From the NCBI GenBank assembly GCA_018292915.2, contig JACVVK020000381.1, positions 514,001 to 578,000 on the forward strand: 64,000 nucleotides of DNA, in the 5' to 3' direction. A program made the position numbers and the translations under genes. Numbering within the stretch: position 1 is the first letter of the stretch; every line of letters begins with the position of its first letter. Positions 1 through 11,676 of this stretch are shown piece after piece. The DNA comes from Batillaria attramentaria (Eukaryota > Mollusca > Gastropoda > Batillariidae). The notes below the pieces were generated by a model, which was not told where the DNA came from, searched no databases, and saw nothing but the letters and a program-made list of their open reading frames with translations.

Positions 1-384
1 ATTTACATTTCTGAGAGCAAATAGAAACCTTTCAAAAGTTTGGGCTTTGTTCCTGGTCTTTATCTTACACAAACACAGACGCTTTCAAGCCCTTCCGAAG
101 GGCGGCATCGCAGGGGATAAGCACGTGACCAAGACTAGTGCTATGGCCGACGAAAAAGTACTCATCTGATTTTCACGAGATAAACCCGACCGAGGTAAAT
201 AACAGCGAGTTTGTGTGAATGGTTTTTGATCTCCTCTTGTGGGCGGCTGATCCCGGCGATCAAACGTGTCCTGCAAGTGACGCTCATTGTTCCTTCGCTC
301 CTCATCTCATTCCCGCAGCCTGTTCATACCTGGGTTTCATGACAACACCACAGTGAAACGCTTTTGAGCTCGTTCCTTCAAGTG

Positions 385-498
385 CTCTGCTCCTGCTCTG
401 TGGAACGCCCTGCCTGCCGCCATCTTTGAAATCCAGCACCTCCACCGAGTCTTTCAGGTGCCACCTGAAGACCCATCTTTTCTCAAAGTTCCGTTGCA
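385..498 (+). mobile_element. LINE ORF C-terminal fragment (copy 1)
   Basis: Encodes the typical tail of a non-LTR retrotransposon ORF: a WNALP-like motif, then a serine/threonine-rich spacer, then the FRCHLKTHLF motif. A C-run and a CA microsatellite follow it. The duplicated counterpart lies at 2396-2510. Only the tail of the LINE is present. Confidence 0.55.
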
Positions 499-502
499 GC
501 CC

Positions 503-511
503 CCCCCCCCC

Positions 512-570
<59 letters not shown>
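503..570. repeat. (CA)n microsatellite with C-tract
   Basis: About 30 CA units after a poly-C run. The homologous tract in the duplicate is at 2524-2606. Confidence 0.95.
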
Positions 571-573
<3 letters not shown>

Positions 574-2395
574 TTTTCCCGTTTCTCATCCCCCCCCCCA
601 CCCTCCACCCCCGCCACGAGCATGCTGTACATGGAGGTGTTTACCAACGCATCATCATCATCATCATTGTCTTTTAGTGTTAGTCGCCCTCGCCCTGTGA
701 ATCATCTCTCGTGGGTCGTATCTCGCGTCAAGTATTCGGGTCCTTTTCGTCGGCCTCTCCTAATACTGCCCACTCTTCATCGTACTGCACCAGTCGAGTG
801 TTTGTCCCCCGTGAAGAAGCGGCATAAAACTGTGGCTTTGTCATGCTTCATTTTTGTCTGGACCCCAGGATTTGTCATTTGCTCGGCGGAAAGAAGAAGG
901 TTGATTCGGGTGATTTCAAAAGCATGGCGGGCCCAGGTTTGAAGCTGGCGTTTTATTTGTTTCTGCACTTTGTGCACTGCGGGTTCCCGGTGTATGTGAC
1001 TCAGAACCGAAGCACGACAAGTCACGGTAAGCATTTATGAAACACTTCATGAGATATAACACAGACTATACTCTGCAATGACTGTTATCATTTTTTATTA
1101 TTATTAATTACTTATAAAATATTCAAGCAACATATGTTTATAGTTAACCATCAACGGCATCGCCAATATATTTTTGGCATCGCCAAATATTCAATAAATA
1201 AATAAATTGATGATAAATATATAATAAATACATAAATACACAAATACAATGAATACATAAATAAATATATGAATAAGTACATAGGCATTGGTAGACTAAT
1301 GCAGGTGCATCTTTCTGAATTAATATCTAATATACAATCTTTTTTCCCAATACATTTTCATGACAAGAAAATCTTTAACAGCTACTGAGTTTAAACTAAG
1401 TCTGGCCCTGGCAGCAAGAATTGTCACATAGTTGAAAAAGCAGCAAACTCGAGCATGCGTTTTTTTTGCATCTGAAAAGCTGTCTACATTCTGTCACTCG
1501 ATCTACTTCATTTTGAGAGAACGAAACATCCTGAAGTTCTAGAGAACGGGAGAGTCCTGGCCTTGCGAAAATGAGGACGAAATTTTCAGAATAACGAGAC
1601 GATAGCAGTAAAAGTATAATTTCGAAATTGCGCGAAAACAGCGACGTAAGTGTAAAGTGTTTGGAAAATTTTTAACGCTCAACAGAATAACGTCAAACGA
1701 CCGTTCTTTTACAGAAGAGGACACATTTTTGATAGACTTCCATGGACCTGCATGGGAAGAACACGTGGACAGGATGCACTGTGCTGGACAGAGAAACTTT
1801 AGTAGTATTTTAACTGTTGTTGTTTTCCTCTGCTTGCTTGTTTGTTTTATTTGGGGAAGGGGGTGGGGGTCGTTGGTTGCTCTTACGTTTTCTGATTGAG
1901 GCCTAAAGTTGTCATTTTTTTGCTACAAACAAACAAACAAACAAACAAACGGGATCTTAAGAGTTAATGCAATACTCGGTCTACGATACATGTACAAAAC
2001 GTTTCTGTCAGAAGTCATTCCGACGCTAAGCCCCTCACACAAGTCCGGAGTTCAGAGTATCGTCCTCCAGCAACACAGCTTCTCCTTCACCCATTGGCTG
2101 GAGCAGCACGTGACTCTGGATGGTCAAGGTCAACAGAAAGAGACGAACGTCATTCTGCTCTGCTCTACACGCTGCTATGGCCGACGAAAAGGTGCCCGTC
2201 TGATTTTCACGAGATAAACCCGACCGAGGTAAATAACAGCGAGTTTGTGTGAATGGTTTTTGATCTCCTGTTTTAGGCGGTGTCCTGCAAGTGACGCTCA
2301 TTGTTCCTTCGCTCCTCATCTCATTCCCGCAGCCTGTTCATACCTGGGTTTCATGACAACACCACAGTGAAGAGCTTTTAAGCTCGCTCCTTCAA

Positions 2396-2510
2396 GTGCT
2401 TGCCCCTTCTCTGTGGAACGCCCTGCCGCCATCTTTGAAATCCAGCACCTCCACCGAGTCTTTCAGGTGCCACCTGAAGACCCATCTTTTCTCAAAGTTC
2501 TGTTGCAGCC
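2396..2510 (+). mobile_element. LINE ORF C-terminal fragment (copy 2)
   Basis: Duplicate of the fragment at 385-498, carried along in the segmental duplication. It shows the same LWNALPPSLK and HLKTHLF motifs and lies upstream of the receptor start codon. Confidence 0.55.
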
Positions 2511-2523
2511 CCCCCCCCCCCCC

Positions 2524-2606
<83 letters not shown>
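2524..2606. repeat. (CA)n microsatellite
   Basis: About 40 CA units. It is longer than its duplicate at 503-570, which shows expansion or contraction since the duplication. Confidence 0.95.
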
Positions 2607-2956
2607 TTTCCCGTTTCTCATCCCCCCCCCCCCCCCCGGCCACGAGCATGCTGTACATGGAGGTGTTTACCAACGCATTACATCATCATCATCATCATCA
2701 TTATCATCATTGTCTTTTAGTGTTAGTCGCCCTCGCCCTGTGAATCATCTCTCGTGGGTCGTATCTCGCGTCAAGTATTCGGGTCCTTTTCGTCGGCCTC
2801 TCCTAATACTGCCCACTCTTCATCGTACTGCGCCAGTCGAGTGTTTGTCCCCCGTGAAGAAGCGGCATAAAACTGTGGCTTCATTTTTGTCTTGACCACA
2901 GGATTTGTCATTTGCTCGGCGGAAAGAACAAGGTTGATTCGGGTGATTTCAAAAGC

Positions 2957-5900
2957 ATGGCGGGCCCAGGTTTGAAGCTGGCGTTTTATTTGTTTCTGCA
3001 CTTTGTGCACTGCGGGTTCCCGGTGTATGTGACTCAGAACCGAAGCACGACAAGTCACGGTAAGCATTTATGAAACACTTCAAGAGAAATACCATAGACT
3101 TTACTCTGCAATGACTGTTATCATTTTTTATTATTAATTACGTATAAAATATTCAAGCAAAATATGTTGATAGTTAACCATCAACGGCATCGCCAATATA
3201 TTTTTGGCATCGCCAAATATTCAATAAATAAATAAATTGATGATAAATATATAATAAATACATAAATACACAAATAAAACGAATACATAAATAAATATAT
3301 GAATAAGTACACAGGCATTGATAGACTAATGCAGGTGCATCTTCCTGAATTTATATCTAGTATACAATCTTTTTTCCCAACACATTTTCAAGACAAGAAG
3401 ATCTTCAACCCTTTGACAGCTACTGAGTTTAAACCAAGTCTGGCCCTGGCAGCAAGAATTGTCACATAGTTGAAACAAGCAGCAAACTCGAGCATGCGTG
3501 TTTTGTTGTTGTTGTTGTTGTTGTTGTTTTAATCTGAAAAGCTGTCTACATTCTGTCACTCGATCTACTTCATTTTGAGAGAACGAAAGATCCTGAAGTT
3601 CTAGAGAAACGGGAGAGACCTGGCCTTGCGAAAATGAGGACGAAATTTTCAGAATAACGAGACGATAGCAGTAAAAGTATAATTTCGAAATTGCGCGAAA
3701 ACAGCGACGTAAGTGTAAAGTGTTTGGAAAATTTTTAACGCTCAACAGAATAACGTCAAACAACCGTTCTTTTACAGAAGAGGACACATTTTTGGTAGAC
3801 TTCCATGGACCTGCATGGGAAGAACACGTGGACAGGATGCACTGTGCTGGACAGAGAAACTTTACCTGCTATCCCTTGTTGGCGCTCTTAGCCACTCTTG
3901 ACTGGAGGGAGGTTGTGTTTGTTACTGACACCACTAGTCCAAGTTAGTAGTATTTTAACTGTTGTTGTTTTCCTCTGCTTGCTTGTTTGTTTGTTTGTTT
4001 GTTTGTTTGTTTGTTTTAATTGGGGAAGGGGAGGGGGTGGGGGTCGTTGGTTGCTCTTACGTTTTCTGATTGAGGCCAAGGGTTGTTTTTTTGCGAGAAA
4101 ACCACAAACAAACAAACAAACAAACAAACGGGATCTTAAGAGTTAATGCAATACTCGGTCTACGATACATGTACAAAACGTTTCTGTCAGAAGTCATTCC
4201 GACGCTAAGCCCCTCACACAAGTCCGGAGTTCAGAGTATCGTCCTCCAGCAACACAGCTTCTCCTTCACCCATTGGCTGGAGCAGCACGTGACTCTGGAT
4301 GGTCAAGGTCAACAGAAAGAGACGAATGTCATTCTGCTCTGCTCTACAAGCTGCGTGATGGAGGTTCTGTCTAAGGTGATTGTGCTCCCTCTCTCTCTCT
4401 AATAATAATAATAATAATGGGTATTGTATAGGCGCTTTACCCAAATTCGTGAATCGGCTGAAAGCACCGCGAACTGAACCCAACACGCACGCTCGCGTGA
4501 ATCACACACATTTTCTCACACACTGGACATACACACATTACAATCACGTGGTGCGAAGGGTCAGCTCAGCTATTTAGGTTTCGGAATTTAGAACTGCATT
4601 TATTTTTCAAATTTTGTGGGCTGAACATTTCCAAAGCTGAGGGGGAGGACGCTTCATATATATACTCCCGCAAAAAAGTTTGGTTTCATCAAGGTTCAGA
4701 CTGCTGACTGACCTTGACCTTGTCCAGGTGAAGGCTATTGACCTTGAACTTGGAACACTGTCTACACTGCGGACGTCAACTCATTGGATTATCGCGGTCA
4801 CCTCCGGTCGTCTTCTCGACCTTGCTGGTCTCTCCGTCACCATTGACAACGTCCTTGTGCTGAGTCCTGCACATGTTGATCCCATTTCTGGAGAGGTCAC
4901 GCCGACCCAAGTATACACTCTAATGTGGCGACGTGATTGTCGCTCTCTCGATCACGTGACGGCGCTAACCAATGAAAGTCAACCGCAAATTGAGAACGAC
5001 AGGCGTTTCTGGCCGAATAAGCACTTCGGCTTCAACGGAAGGAAATTTATCTTTGTGACAAAAGAGGTAAGGTCTGACGAATTTCGTAACAAAACAAGAA
5101 TATTGAAGGGATAGAGGCGTTCAGTAGGTTCATAATTTAACCAGACTGCTCGTGTCCAAGGACTGTCTTAGTTTCTGAGCGCGTAACAAAGAGCGTGTGT
5201 TGGCGATGGGTGGAGAGGCGAGGGGAGTTTGGATAAGTGGTTTCGACTGAGGGTTGCTTAGGGTTCCGTCAGACGTGGCGATACCAACGGCAAAATGCAC
5301 TCTCACCCAATTAAATCGGCTCGCCAGGGGCACTGAAGCGCCCCGCAGTCGGCTCGCCAGTGCATATAACACTGCCCCTTTGTTTTCTCGCCACGCCAGT
5401 CAATCGCCGCTGACCATGCGCTTTCGCAAGTTGTATATTGTCCAGCCCCGGGCCGGCGGCGAAGTCCGCACACTGAACGCTCCTAGCGTGTGAACAGAAA
5501 AGCCGTTCGGCTCGCAACGTCTGCCATCGGCGTAAGGTTACTGACGTGGCGAACACAAGTGGGTTTTAAGGAATGTTTTTCTCAGAAAAATAAAAATCGG
5601 CTGATGCAGCAGAGGATAATCTGTTGTAGGACCGTACCGTGACAACGGAACAGTCTTTATTTTCAGTGGTCAAGAACCACAATATCAACTGTTTTGAGGA
5701 ACGGTACCAAAGTGTGGAGTGGCCTTCTCTTCGACATTCTGGGTATGCTGGAAACAACTCTAAACTTCAGGTATAGTACAGGTTAAAGCTGCTGTTACTT
5801 TGATGATTTTTTCCTGCACGCTGGCAGTCCGCTCTTTTCTGATAACTCCTGTTATTGTTAGTGTTCTCTCCCTCCTCCTCCCCCCCCTCCTCCTCCCCCC

Positions 5901-6026
5901 CCCCTTTCTCTCTCGCTCAAAGTAGGTTGGATATCGTTCTTGCAGATACTCTAAACCCTCTTGAGAAGGTACCTTTTGACCAATTATGTGTTGTAGATAT
6001 CTTTAGAGACCTCAGTACACACACAC

Positions 6027-6096
<70 letters not shown>

Positions 6097-9000
6097 GCGC
6101 GCTCGCTCCTTTCCTCCTCATTTAGACTGACTGATCAGTAACAGCAAAACAGGCGTACCTGCAATGAAGTCTCCCACTAATTCCTCTGTATCCTTTGTCC
6201 ATTCTGCGCAAGCCACATTCTCATCGAGACACAGGATGGTTTGTGGGGCAGCCTTACCAGTAACGTCACTTCCGGGCTCACTGGTGACGTCAGAACCGGG
6301 GTGAGTACCACTGACAACTGAAATCTGTAGTGTGACCGATTGTAGGAAAGACGACCTACGGAAGGCTATAATTTTGCATGTGCCTTGCGCTTTTGTCACT
6401 GTAGGCAGTCCCGGCCAAACTTTGAGCTTAGAAAGGATGCAGTTTAAAGGCCTGCAATCTCAACATAAAGCCACAAACATGGGAGCTAATTCTACATTTG
6501 CTGGGCCAAATAAATTTTATGTTTTGGAACAGTTTCGCTCGTGAGTACGCCCGCACGCTCGACATCCTCTATCTTGGTTATTAGTACAGCTCTTCATGCG
6601 ATACAATGTTGTTTACACTTTGCGCGAGCAGTCGAACATTCAAATTCTACGAATGTTGTCAGCGCTCAGCGTGGTCGCCGCGTCATCGAGTACGCTTCTG
6701 TTGGCTCAGTGCCAGGCGCTGTCACTGTCCAGGTGTCTAATTGGCGTGTTGACAGATGCCACAAAACAGCCCAGAACGACCTGTGAGCATACAAATTGTA
6801 GCATTAGTATCTTTTTAACAGAAAATCGATGGCGCAAGCGGCACAGTTGTCACAGTTACAGAGTTCTCAGCGTCCTTGAAACCCCTATAAAAGCCAAGCG
6901 GAGCCTGATTTCACAGCTCAGTTTGCGTCTTGACACCGAGATTTGTTAAAAAAAAAATTGAGATGGCAGACCTGTAGAAGGTTGTGTCCGTGGGCTCAGA
7001 AACGTTAGCTCGTGTTCACTGTAGTGGAGACTTCAGTCCCCCGACTAGCAACCAACCAATTAACCAACCAGCCAACCTGTGGTGTTCACAGAAAGCTGAC
7101 GTTGGGTTGGCCCAGTTCTTCATCGTGACGGACAACGCCAAGCACGTGGACATCGCCTCCCCCATCATTTATAACGAGATGGTGATGGTGTACCGCAAGC
7201 CTGACGCCAGGGACAACTGGTCACTACTCCTGGGGCCCATCAGCTCTGTCGTGCTGGTCAGTATTTGATGATGATGATGATGGGTACCACAAGCCTGAAA
7301 CAAGGTCACTACTCATGGGGCCTGTCAGTTCTGTCGAACTGGTCAGTATTTGATCATTGATGATTTTGACTCGATCTGGCAAGAAAAAATCCTCAACCTG
7401 CCCACAAGCGGGATTCGAACCCGGCACCTCAAGATCCGCAGACCGTTCCTCCCTCAAAGTGAGGACTAACCCGAGCTGTCCGGGCTACCCCTGTCACGTG
7501 ATGACCACTGACGATCTCTTTACTTTGTTACAGTGGCTGGTGTTCGGCAGCCTGATTTTCGTCACTGTGTTTGTGTCTGCACTTGAAGCGGTCGGTCCTT
7601 GTGCGTCACTGGTACAATGCGGACAAGAATCACCTCCGTCTCTTGGCTCCCGACTGAAGTCGTCGGCAGCCGCCATTTTTACCCGTGTGTCAAGGTTAAC
7701 CGTCGGAGCGCTCTTGGCACAAGGTGCGTACATGTTCCTTTTGCAAGTCTAGCGTTTGTTTGAACGTCACACGTGAATTCAATATTACAAGACGTGTCAT
7801 TCTTTTGCAAGGGTAAGTGGGTGGGTGTTTGGGGGTTTAACGTACTTTTCCACCACATAGGGTGATATCAAAGACGGGGCAACGATGAAAAAGCCAGCAC
7901 AAATATTTGGCCCCAGCCGGGATCGAACTCACGACCCGAGCATTCTTTTGCAAGGGCATTCACCCACTAAGCTGTAGAGGATCCCAAACCCGATCCTTTT
8001 GTGGGTGAACGCTTAAATTCCGAGTGATGCCTCAAACGCAGCATACACTGATTCAGTGCACAAATTATCACAAAATGTCGCTTAGCATTTTTGGGTCATT
8101 TCTGATTGTGTGTGCCAAGTTGTTCGTGTTTTGAGGCTAGGTCGGTCCCAGTGTCTTTGTATAGACACTCCTGTATGGTACGTCTGTGAAGTTTGGTGTA
8201 CCATAGTCAGTGCATGTAGATAATACGGCCATTTTTATGGTAGCATGTGAAATTCCGAAGTGTTCCCTGACTTACTGTGAGGAGTGTATGACAAGTCACC
8301 TTTTCAGTCGTATTTTTCGCCAACATACAGGCAGTAAGCACGTGCCAGAGGCGTGGTCAAGCCGCGCGGCCATCAGCACGTGGTGGATCTTCTGCATGAT
8401 AATGGCCATCGCCTACAGCGCCAACATGGCCGCCCATCTCTCCGTCACCAAGGACCAACAACTCTTCGCCAACCTCCGAGACCTGGTGTCACAGAGTGAC
8501 TACAAGTGGGGCGTGTTGGACAGTTCTAGTATCTACACAATGATGGACAAGGTGATCCTTCGTACCATACATAGTCTGAAACAAGACAGCGGGATATTTT
8601 ACCAAGAGTCGCATTACTAAGAGCCCCTTCACAGGCCACCCAGATAGAACACTCTCTTAGGGGGTTTTCTGGACAGCTTCGGGACAGTCACGGACACGCC
8701 GGTCGCTCGGTGCGACATTGTTCACGGGCTGGTTTGAAGCTGTCCGATGAGACAGCAATTTGCGATGAGAAAGCATATATATGGTTGGCGAAATCTGACA
8801 AAATAGCAGTTTTTATGCAGAAAAACAGGCAATCATGTTTCTCTTTAGGAAAAAAACAAACAAACAAACAAACAAACAAACAAACAAACAGCTTTTCTGC
8901 AGAAAAATGGTTCTTTTCAGCAAAACTGATTTTTTTCTGTGGAAAATTTACAATCGTGTTTTGAAAGCAGTTTAAAAACAAACAAACAGAAAAATAGCAA

Positions 9001-10651
9001 AGAAAACCGGTTCTTCTGCAGAAAAATGGAAATAGTAGGGGGGGGGGGGGTTCGGTTTGTTTGTGACCAGCTCTCAGTCATGTGGCTCTTGGTTGCACTC
9101 AATTTAGTTTAAACGTAAAATCCAAATATGTGAAGGGACGTATTTTTCAGGTGAAACAGAATTCAAGTTTACGATAAAAATGAAACATATAACAAAGCAA
9201 CTTTGAGTACCTTCGTCCCTTCTTCTCACCACTTGTTCTTGAGGATACATGTGAAATTTATGGTCTGCTGCCACCAGAGCAACCTTTCTGTGTACAAGCA
9301 AGTGGTGGCCGGCATCGCCGAGTTCAGCAAAACCGATCCTCAGGTTCTGGCATCAGACGACACCCAGCACTTCCTGAAGGTCATGCGAGAGAAGTACGAT
9401 AATTATGACCTACTGGCGCAGCCATCTCTGTTTCTAATCTCATTTAGACCGGGTTTTTTTTCTCGTTAGAGCGAGAGCCACGGACAAAGCCATCAAAATT
9501 CAGAATGACCCTACCCATGTTTTAAACCCTGTCTCTGAGGCCCTTCCCTCGGGCAGACGACTGCCAAAGTTTCAACATAGTTTTATTTTAACGAGGCCGG
9601 GAAGGACATGCAGTTTGGTATGACTAAAACATGGAAAGCAGCAAGTCCATTGACGTCGCTTGAGGTGAAAGACCATTACGTCAATTTCTTTCATCTTGTA
9701 ATCACAACTTTTCCAATATAATGACGTCATGGACGTACTGTGTTGTGCCCGCAATACAGGGCAGAGTAAAGGGGCGGAGCTTTGGCCTCGGGGCTTGTCC
9801 AGTGGAGTCGTCTATCACCAAACGCGCTATACCATTCTGCTCCTGGTAATATTGAGGGTAACTTGTGATCTAGATCAATACCCCGTGTGTTGTTTGTGTG
9901 TGTGTGACACCAGATACGTGTACCTGGCTGGGCGGCGGACAGTTGAAGCCCAGACTGTTGTGAATTTCTGTCAGCTGGAGGTGATCGGGGGGTTCTTGTG
10001 GCTGGGAGACAGCATCCTCCTCAGGAAACACTCCGCCCTCACCAAACCTTTCTCTGACGCGTACGTCACAAACTAGATGATTTCTTGTTCTTCTCTTCCT
10101 GAGTCGGTGAAGGAGGCAGTCAGCATTACCGCATTCCGGAAACGCCTGAAGACTCATTTCTTCAGTGCATCACCCCAGCAATCATCTGCACTTTTTTTCT
10201 TTCTTTTCAAAACCTCTCCCTAAGCGCCGTGAGCACTCAGTTAGGGTGGAGCCGTGCGTTATATCAAGTCGACATCATCATCGTCTCCATCACTGATTAT
10301 CATCTTTATATTTATACAAGCAGGGTGGTGGGGGAGGGGGCTGGTTCTTTGAAAAATGCCCCGTATCCCCGTATTTTGAAATACTTCCCCGACATTCTTT
10401 TGTCTTGATATTCCTCCAGAATTCTGCAGATTCACTCCTCGGGCCTGATGGACAAGTTGTATCAGAGATGGTACCCTCACCACCGGTGCCCGGATGAGGA
10501 TGGAGTTGCGGGCCCTGCTGTCATCACGCTCTCGGTCCTGCAGGGGGCGCTGTACCTGGCTGGGAGTGGTCTCCTCTTGTCAGCCATCTTTCTTGGATTT
10601 GAATTACTTTACATGCAGTGCAGAAAAACACTTTCTTATACGGTCAAGTGA
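2957..10651 (+). CDS. Divergent ionotropic glutamate receptor / IR-like channel subunit
   Basis: Ligand-gated cation channel subunit of the ionotropic glutamate receptor superfamily, acting in the plasma membrane. Coding exons: 2957-3059, 3778-3942, 4143-4375, 4728-5066, 5667-5770, 7025-7256, 7534-7723, 8331-8551, 9278-9429, 9914-10060, 10420-10651. They join in phase to 705 aa. Domains: signal peptide in exon 1; divergent extracellular N-terminal region to about 280; S1 lobe about 281-392; M1 in exon 7; pore and M3 in exon 8, where AYSANMAAH (about 483-491) stands for the family's SYTANLAAF; S2 in exons 9-10; M4 near 655-690. The length is below the roughly 900 aa usual for the family. The S1 arginine that binds the amino-acid carboxylate is replaced by Asn near 352, so glutamate binding is doubtful. 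The least certain junction is the start of exon 6, which is low in complexity; an alternative start is 7092. Confidence 0.85.
4400..4665 (-). mobile_element. SINE family 1, head-truncated
   Basis: Intronic copy with the (TAA)n end at 4400 and the body motif cgcgaactgaacccaacacg shared with copies at 17520, 20218 and 39770. It lacks the tRNA-like head. Confidence 0.75.
5250..5545. other. GC-rich unexplained block in receptor intron 4
   Basis: Markedly GC-rich compared with its surroundings. It holds two near-copies of a gtcagacgtggcga-like motif close to its ends (about 5267 and 5540) and a repeated cggctcgccag (about 5318 and 5350). It is probably a mobile element. I do not recognise a family. 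Confidence 0.35.
6013..6095. repeat. (CA)n microsatellite
   Basis: About 40 CA units with one CG variant, in receptor intron 5. Confidence 0.95.
6505..6800 (-). repeat. Interspersed repeat family B
   Basis: Reverse-complement match to 52745-53105 and partly to 59205-59415. Shared landmarks are the gttttggaac, ttggctcagtgcc and cagcccagagcgacctgtga segments. The family is unknown and no coding capacity is evident. Confidence 0.7.
7260..7355 (+). repeat. Degenerate tandem copy of receptor exon 6 end
   Basis: Directly after the exon 6 donor, the last 70-80 bp of the exon (YRKP to the donor gtcagtatttgat) recur in degenerate form. The copy carries small deletions that shift frame. Confidence 0.75.
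7375..7497 (-). mobile_element. tRNA-derived SINE head
   Basis: On the minus strand it reads as a tRNA-like sequence with an A-box-like region (gtagcccggacagctcgg) and a B box (gggttcgaatccc). The context and imperfect stem argue for a SINE rather than a functional tRNA gene. Confidence 0.55.
7814..7940 (-). mobile_element. SINE family 2 with 16-bp target duplication
   Basis: Truncated SINE of the family also seen at 37623, 55674, 60084 and 61650. It is flanked by exact CATTCTTTTGCAAGGG repeats at 7798-7813 and 7941-7956. Confidence 0.85.
8840..9050. repeat. (CAAA)n-rich repeat region
   Basis: Two or three degenerate copies of a segment containing ctgcagaaaaatgg, separated by (AAAC)n tracts, in receptor intron 8. 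Confidence 0.5.
10085..10285 (+). mobile_element. LINE 3' end fragment
   Basis: Encodes an FRKRLKTHFF-like tail, followed by an untranslated end with an aagcgccgtgagca motif and a gcgttatatcaag motif before (ATC)n. This is typical of CR1/L2-like LINE 3' ends. It lies in receptor intron 10. Confidence 0.5.
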
Positions 10652-10743
10652 CTGAATACGCCACACAATACTATCGTTATTTTCTACACTTTCTTATACG
10701 GTCAAGTGACTGAATACGCCACACAATACTATCGGTATTTTCT
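10628..10743 (+). repeat. 58-bp tandem duplication across the receptor stop codon
   Basis: Two near-identical 58-bp units (10628-10685 and 10686-10743) starting at acactttcttatacgg. The first contains the stop codon of the receptor gene, so the 3' UTR begins with an echo of the last codons. Confidence 0.85.
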
Positions 10744-10765
10744 TGAGAAGTAGGAAAAAAGAAAT

Positions 10766-11280
10766 GGTAATTGTAAAGAATAGTATACGAAAATAATTGG
10801 AGCTAATTGCACGCACTTTGATGGGTGTTTTCGGTTCTGCTCGATGCAAAGAAACGTAAGACACCCTTACCTACTCACTTTGACCACTCCTTCCCCACAA
10901 AAGTGCACAAAATATCCCTGAATGACTGGCGACCACGGCCCGAGCACGCCATTTTGGTTGGTGATCAGGGTCCTACTAATTACCGAAAACGACCGAAAAC
11001 AACTCAATACGGGTAGAACGCAGTTAAAACATAGAAGTTGTTTTCAGTTGTTTTCGGTAATTAGTAGGACCGGGTGATCAAAATGGCGTGCAGATGACTG
11101 CTCGGGCCGTGGTCGCCAGTCATTCAGGGATATTTTTTTGCACTTTTGTGGGGAAGGAGTGGTCAAAGTGAATAGGTAAGGGTGTCTTATGTCTCTTTGC
11201 ATCGAGCAGAACCGAAAACACCCGTCAAAGTGCGTGCAATTAGCTCCAATTATTTTCGTATACTATTCTTTACAATTACC
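10766..11280. mobile_element. Foldback/MITE-like element with ~240-bp inverted arms
   Basis: Left arm 10766-11004 and right arm about 11036-11280 are reverse complements with few mismatches and one ~10-bp indel. They leave a loop of about 31 bp. The termini read GGTAATTGTAAAG. Exact 8-bp target duplications AAAGAAAT flank it at 10758-10765 and 11281-11288. The 8-bp duplication fits hAT-type or P-type integration. No ORF of note. It lies just after the receptor stop codon and may be transcribed as part of a 3' UTR hairpin. Confidence 0.85.
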
Positions 11281-11442
11281 AAAGAAATAATCAAAAACTC
11301 CTGAAGAAATGTCGTCATCGTCTGGTACAGCGTGTGTGAATGTGTGACATTTAGCTGGTCTGCAACAATTCAACCGATTCAATTCAATTTTATATTTTGG
11401 ACCATACATGGAAATTTCCCTTGTGTGGCCTGTCACAAGAAA

Positions 11443-11515
11443 GGGGTGGGGTGGGTGTTTGTGAGTTTGTCCTTTTCCACCACAGACGGGTGATATCAAC
11501 GATGCAAAAGCCGTC
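11443..11515 (-). mobile_element. SINE family 2 fragment
   Basis: Carries the family landmarks tccttttccaccacag and gggtgatatcaa. Truncated at both ends. Confidence 0.6.
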
Positions 11516-11533
11516 ACATGAAAGAGGTTGAAT

Positions 11534-11536
<3 letters not shown>

Positions 11537-11595
<59 letters not shown>

Positions 11596-11597
11596 CT

Positions 11598-11672
<75 letters not shown>
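11537..11672. repeat. (TA)n then (CA)n microsatellites
   Basis: About 27 TA units (11537-11591), then about 36 CA units (11601-11672), in intergenic DNA. Confidence 0.95.

Positions 11673-11676
<4 letters not shown>

Larger units (their letters stand above)
141..2174 (+). pseudogene. Upstream tandem duplicate of the receptor gene's first three exons (broken)
   Basis: This block repeats at 2175-4355 with an offset of about 2034 bp and only scattered differences. It carries a copy of the signal-peptide exon (924-1026, with the same ATG and gtaagc donor), a copy of exon 2 starting at 1715, and a copy of exon 3 around 1965-2165. Exon 2 here lacks about 80 bp that the downstream copy has, including its 3' end and splice donor. 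Exon 3 is cut at the duplication junction near 2174, inside the exon, so it has no donor either. The copy therefore cannot encode the receptor N-terminus by normal splicing. It could still supply a second promoter. Seen: the alignment and the deletion. Inferred: non-function. Confidence 0.85.
2175..4355 (+). repeat. Segmental duplication, downstream (intact) copy
   Basis: Second copy of the 2.03-kb tandem unit. It contains the functional exons 1-3 of the receptor gene. The junction with copy 1 lies at the shared motif ctatggccgacg (141 and 2175). High identity, including in intronic AT-rich DNA, implies a recent duplication. Confidence 0.85.

Noticed and set aside
6118..6399. 93-codon minus-strand ORF in receptor intron 5
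   Set aside because: No recognisable motif, no consistent splice signals, and it adjoins repeat family B.
6328..6545. Possible missing S1 exon of the receptor
   Set aside because: The frame required by exon 5 meets a stop and the sequence overlaps repeat family B.
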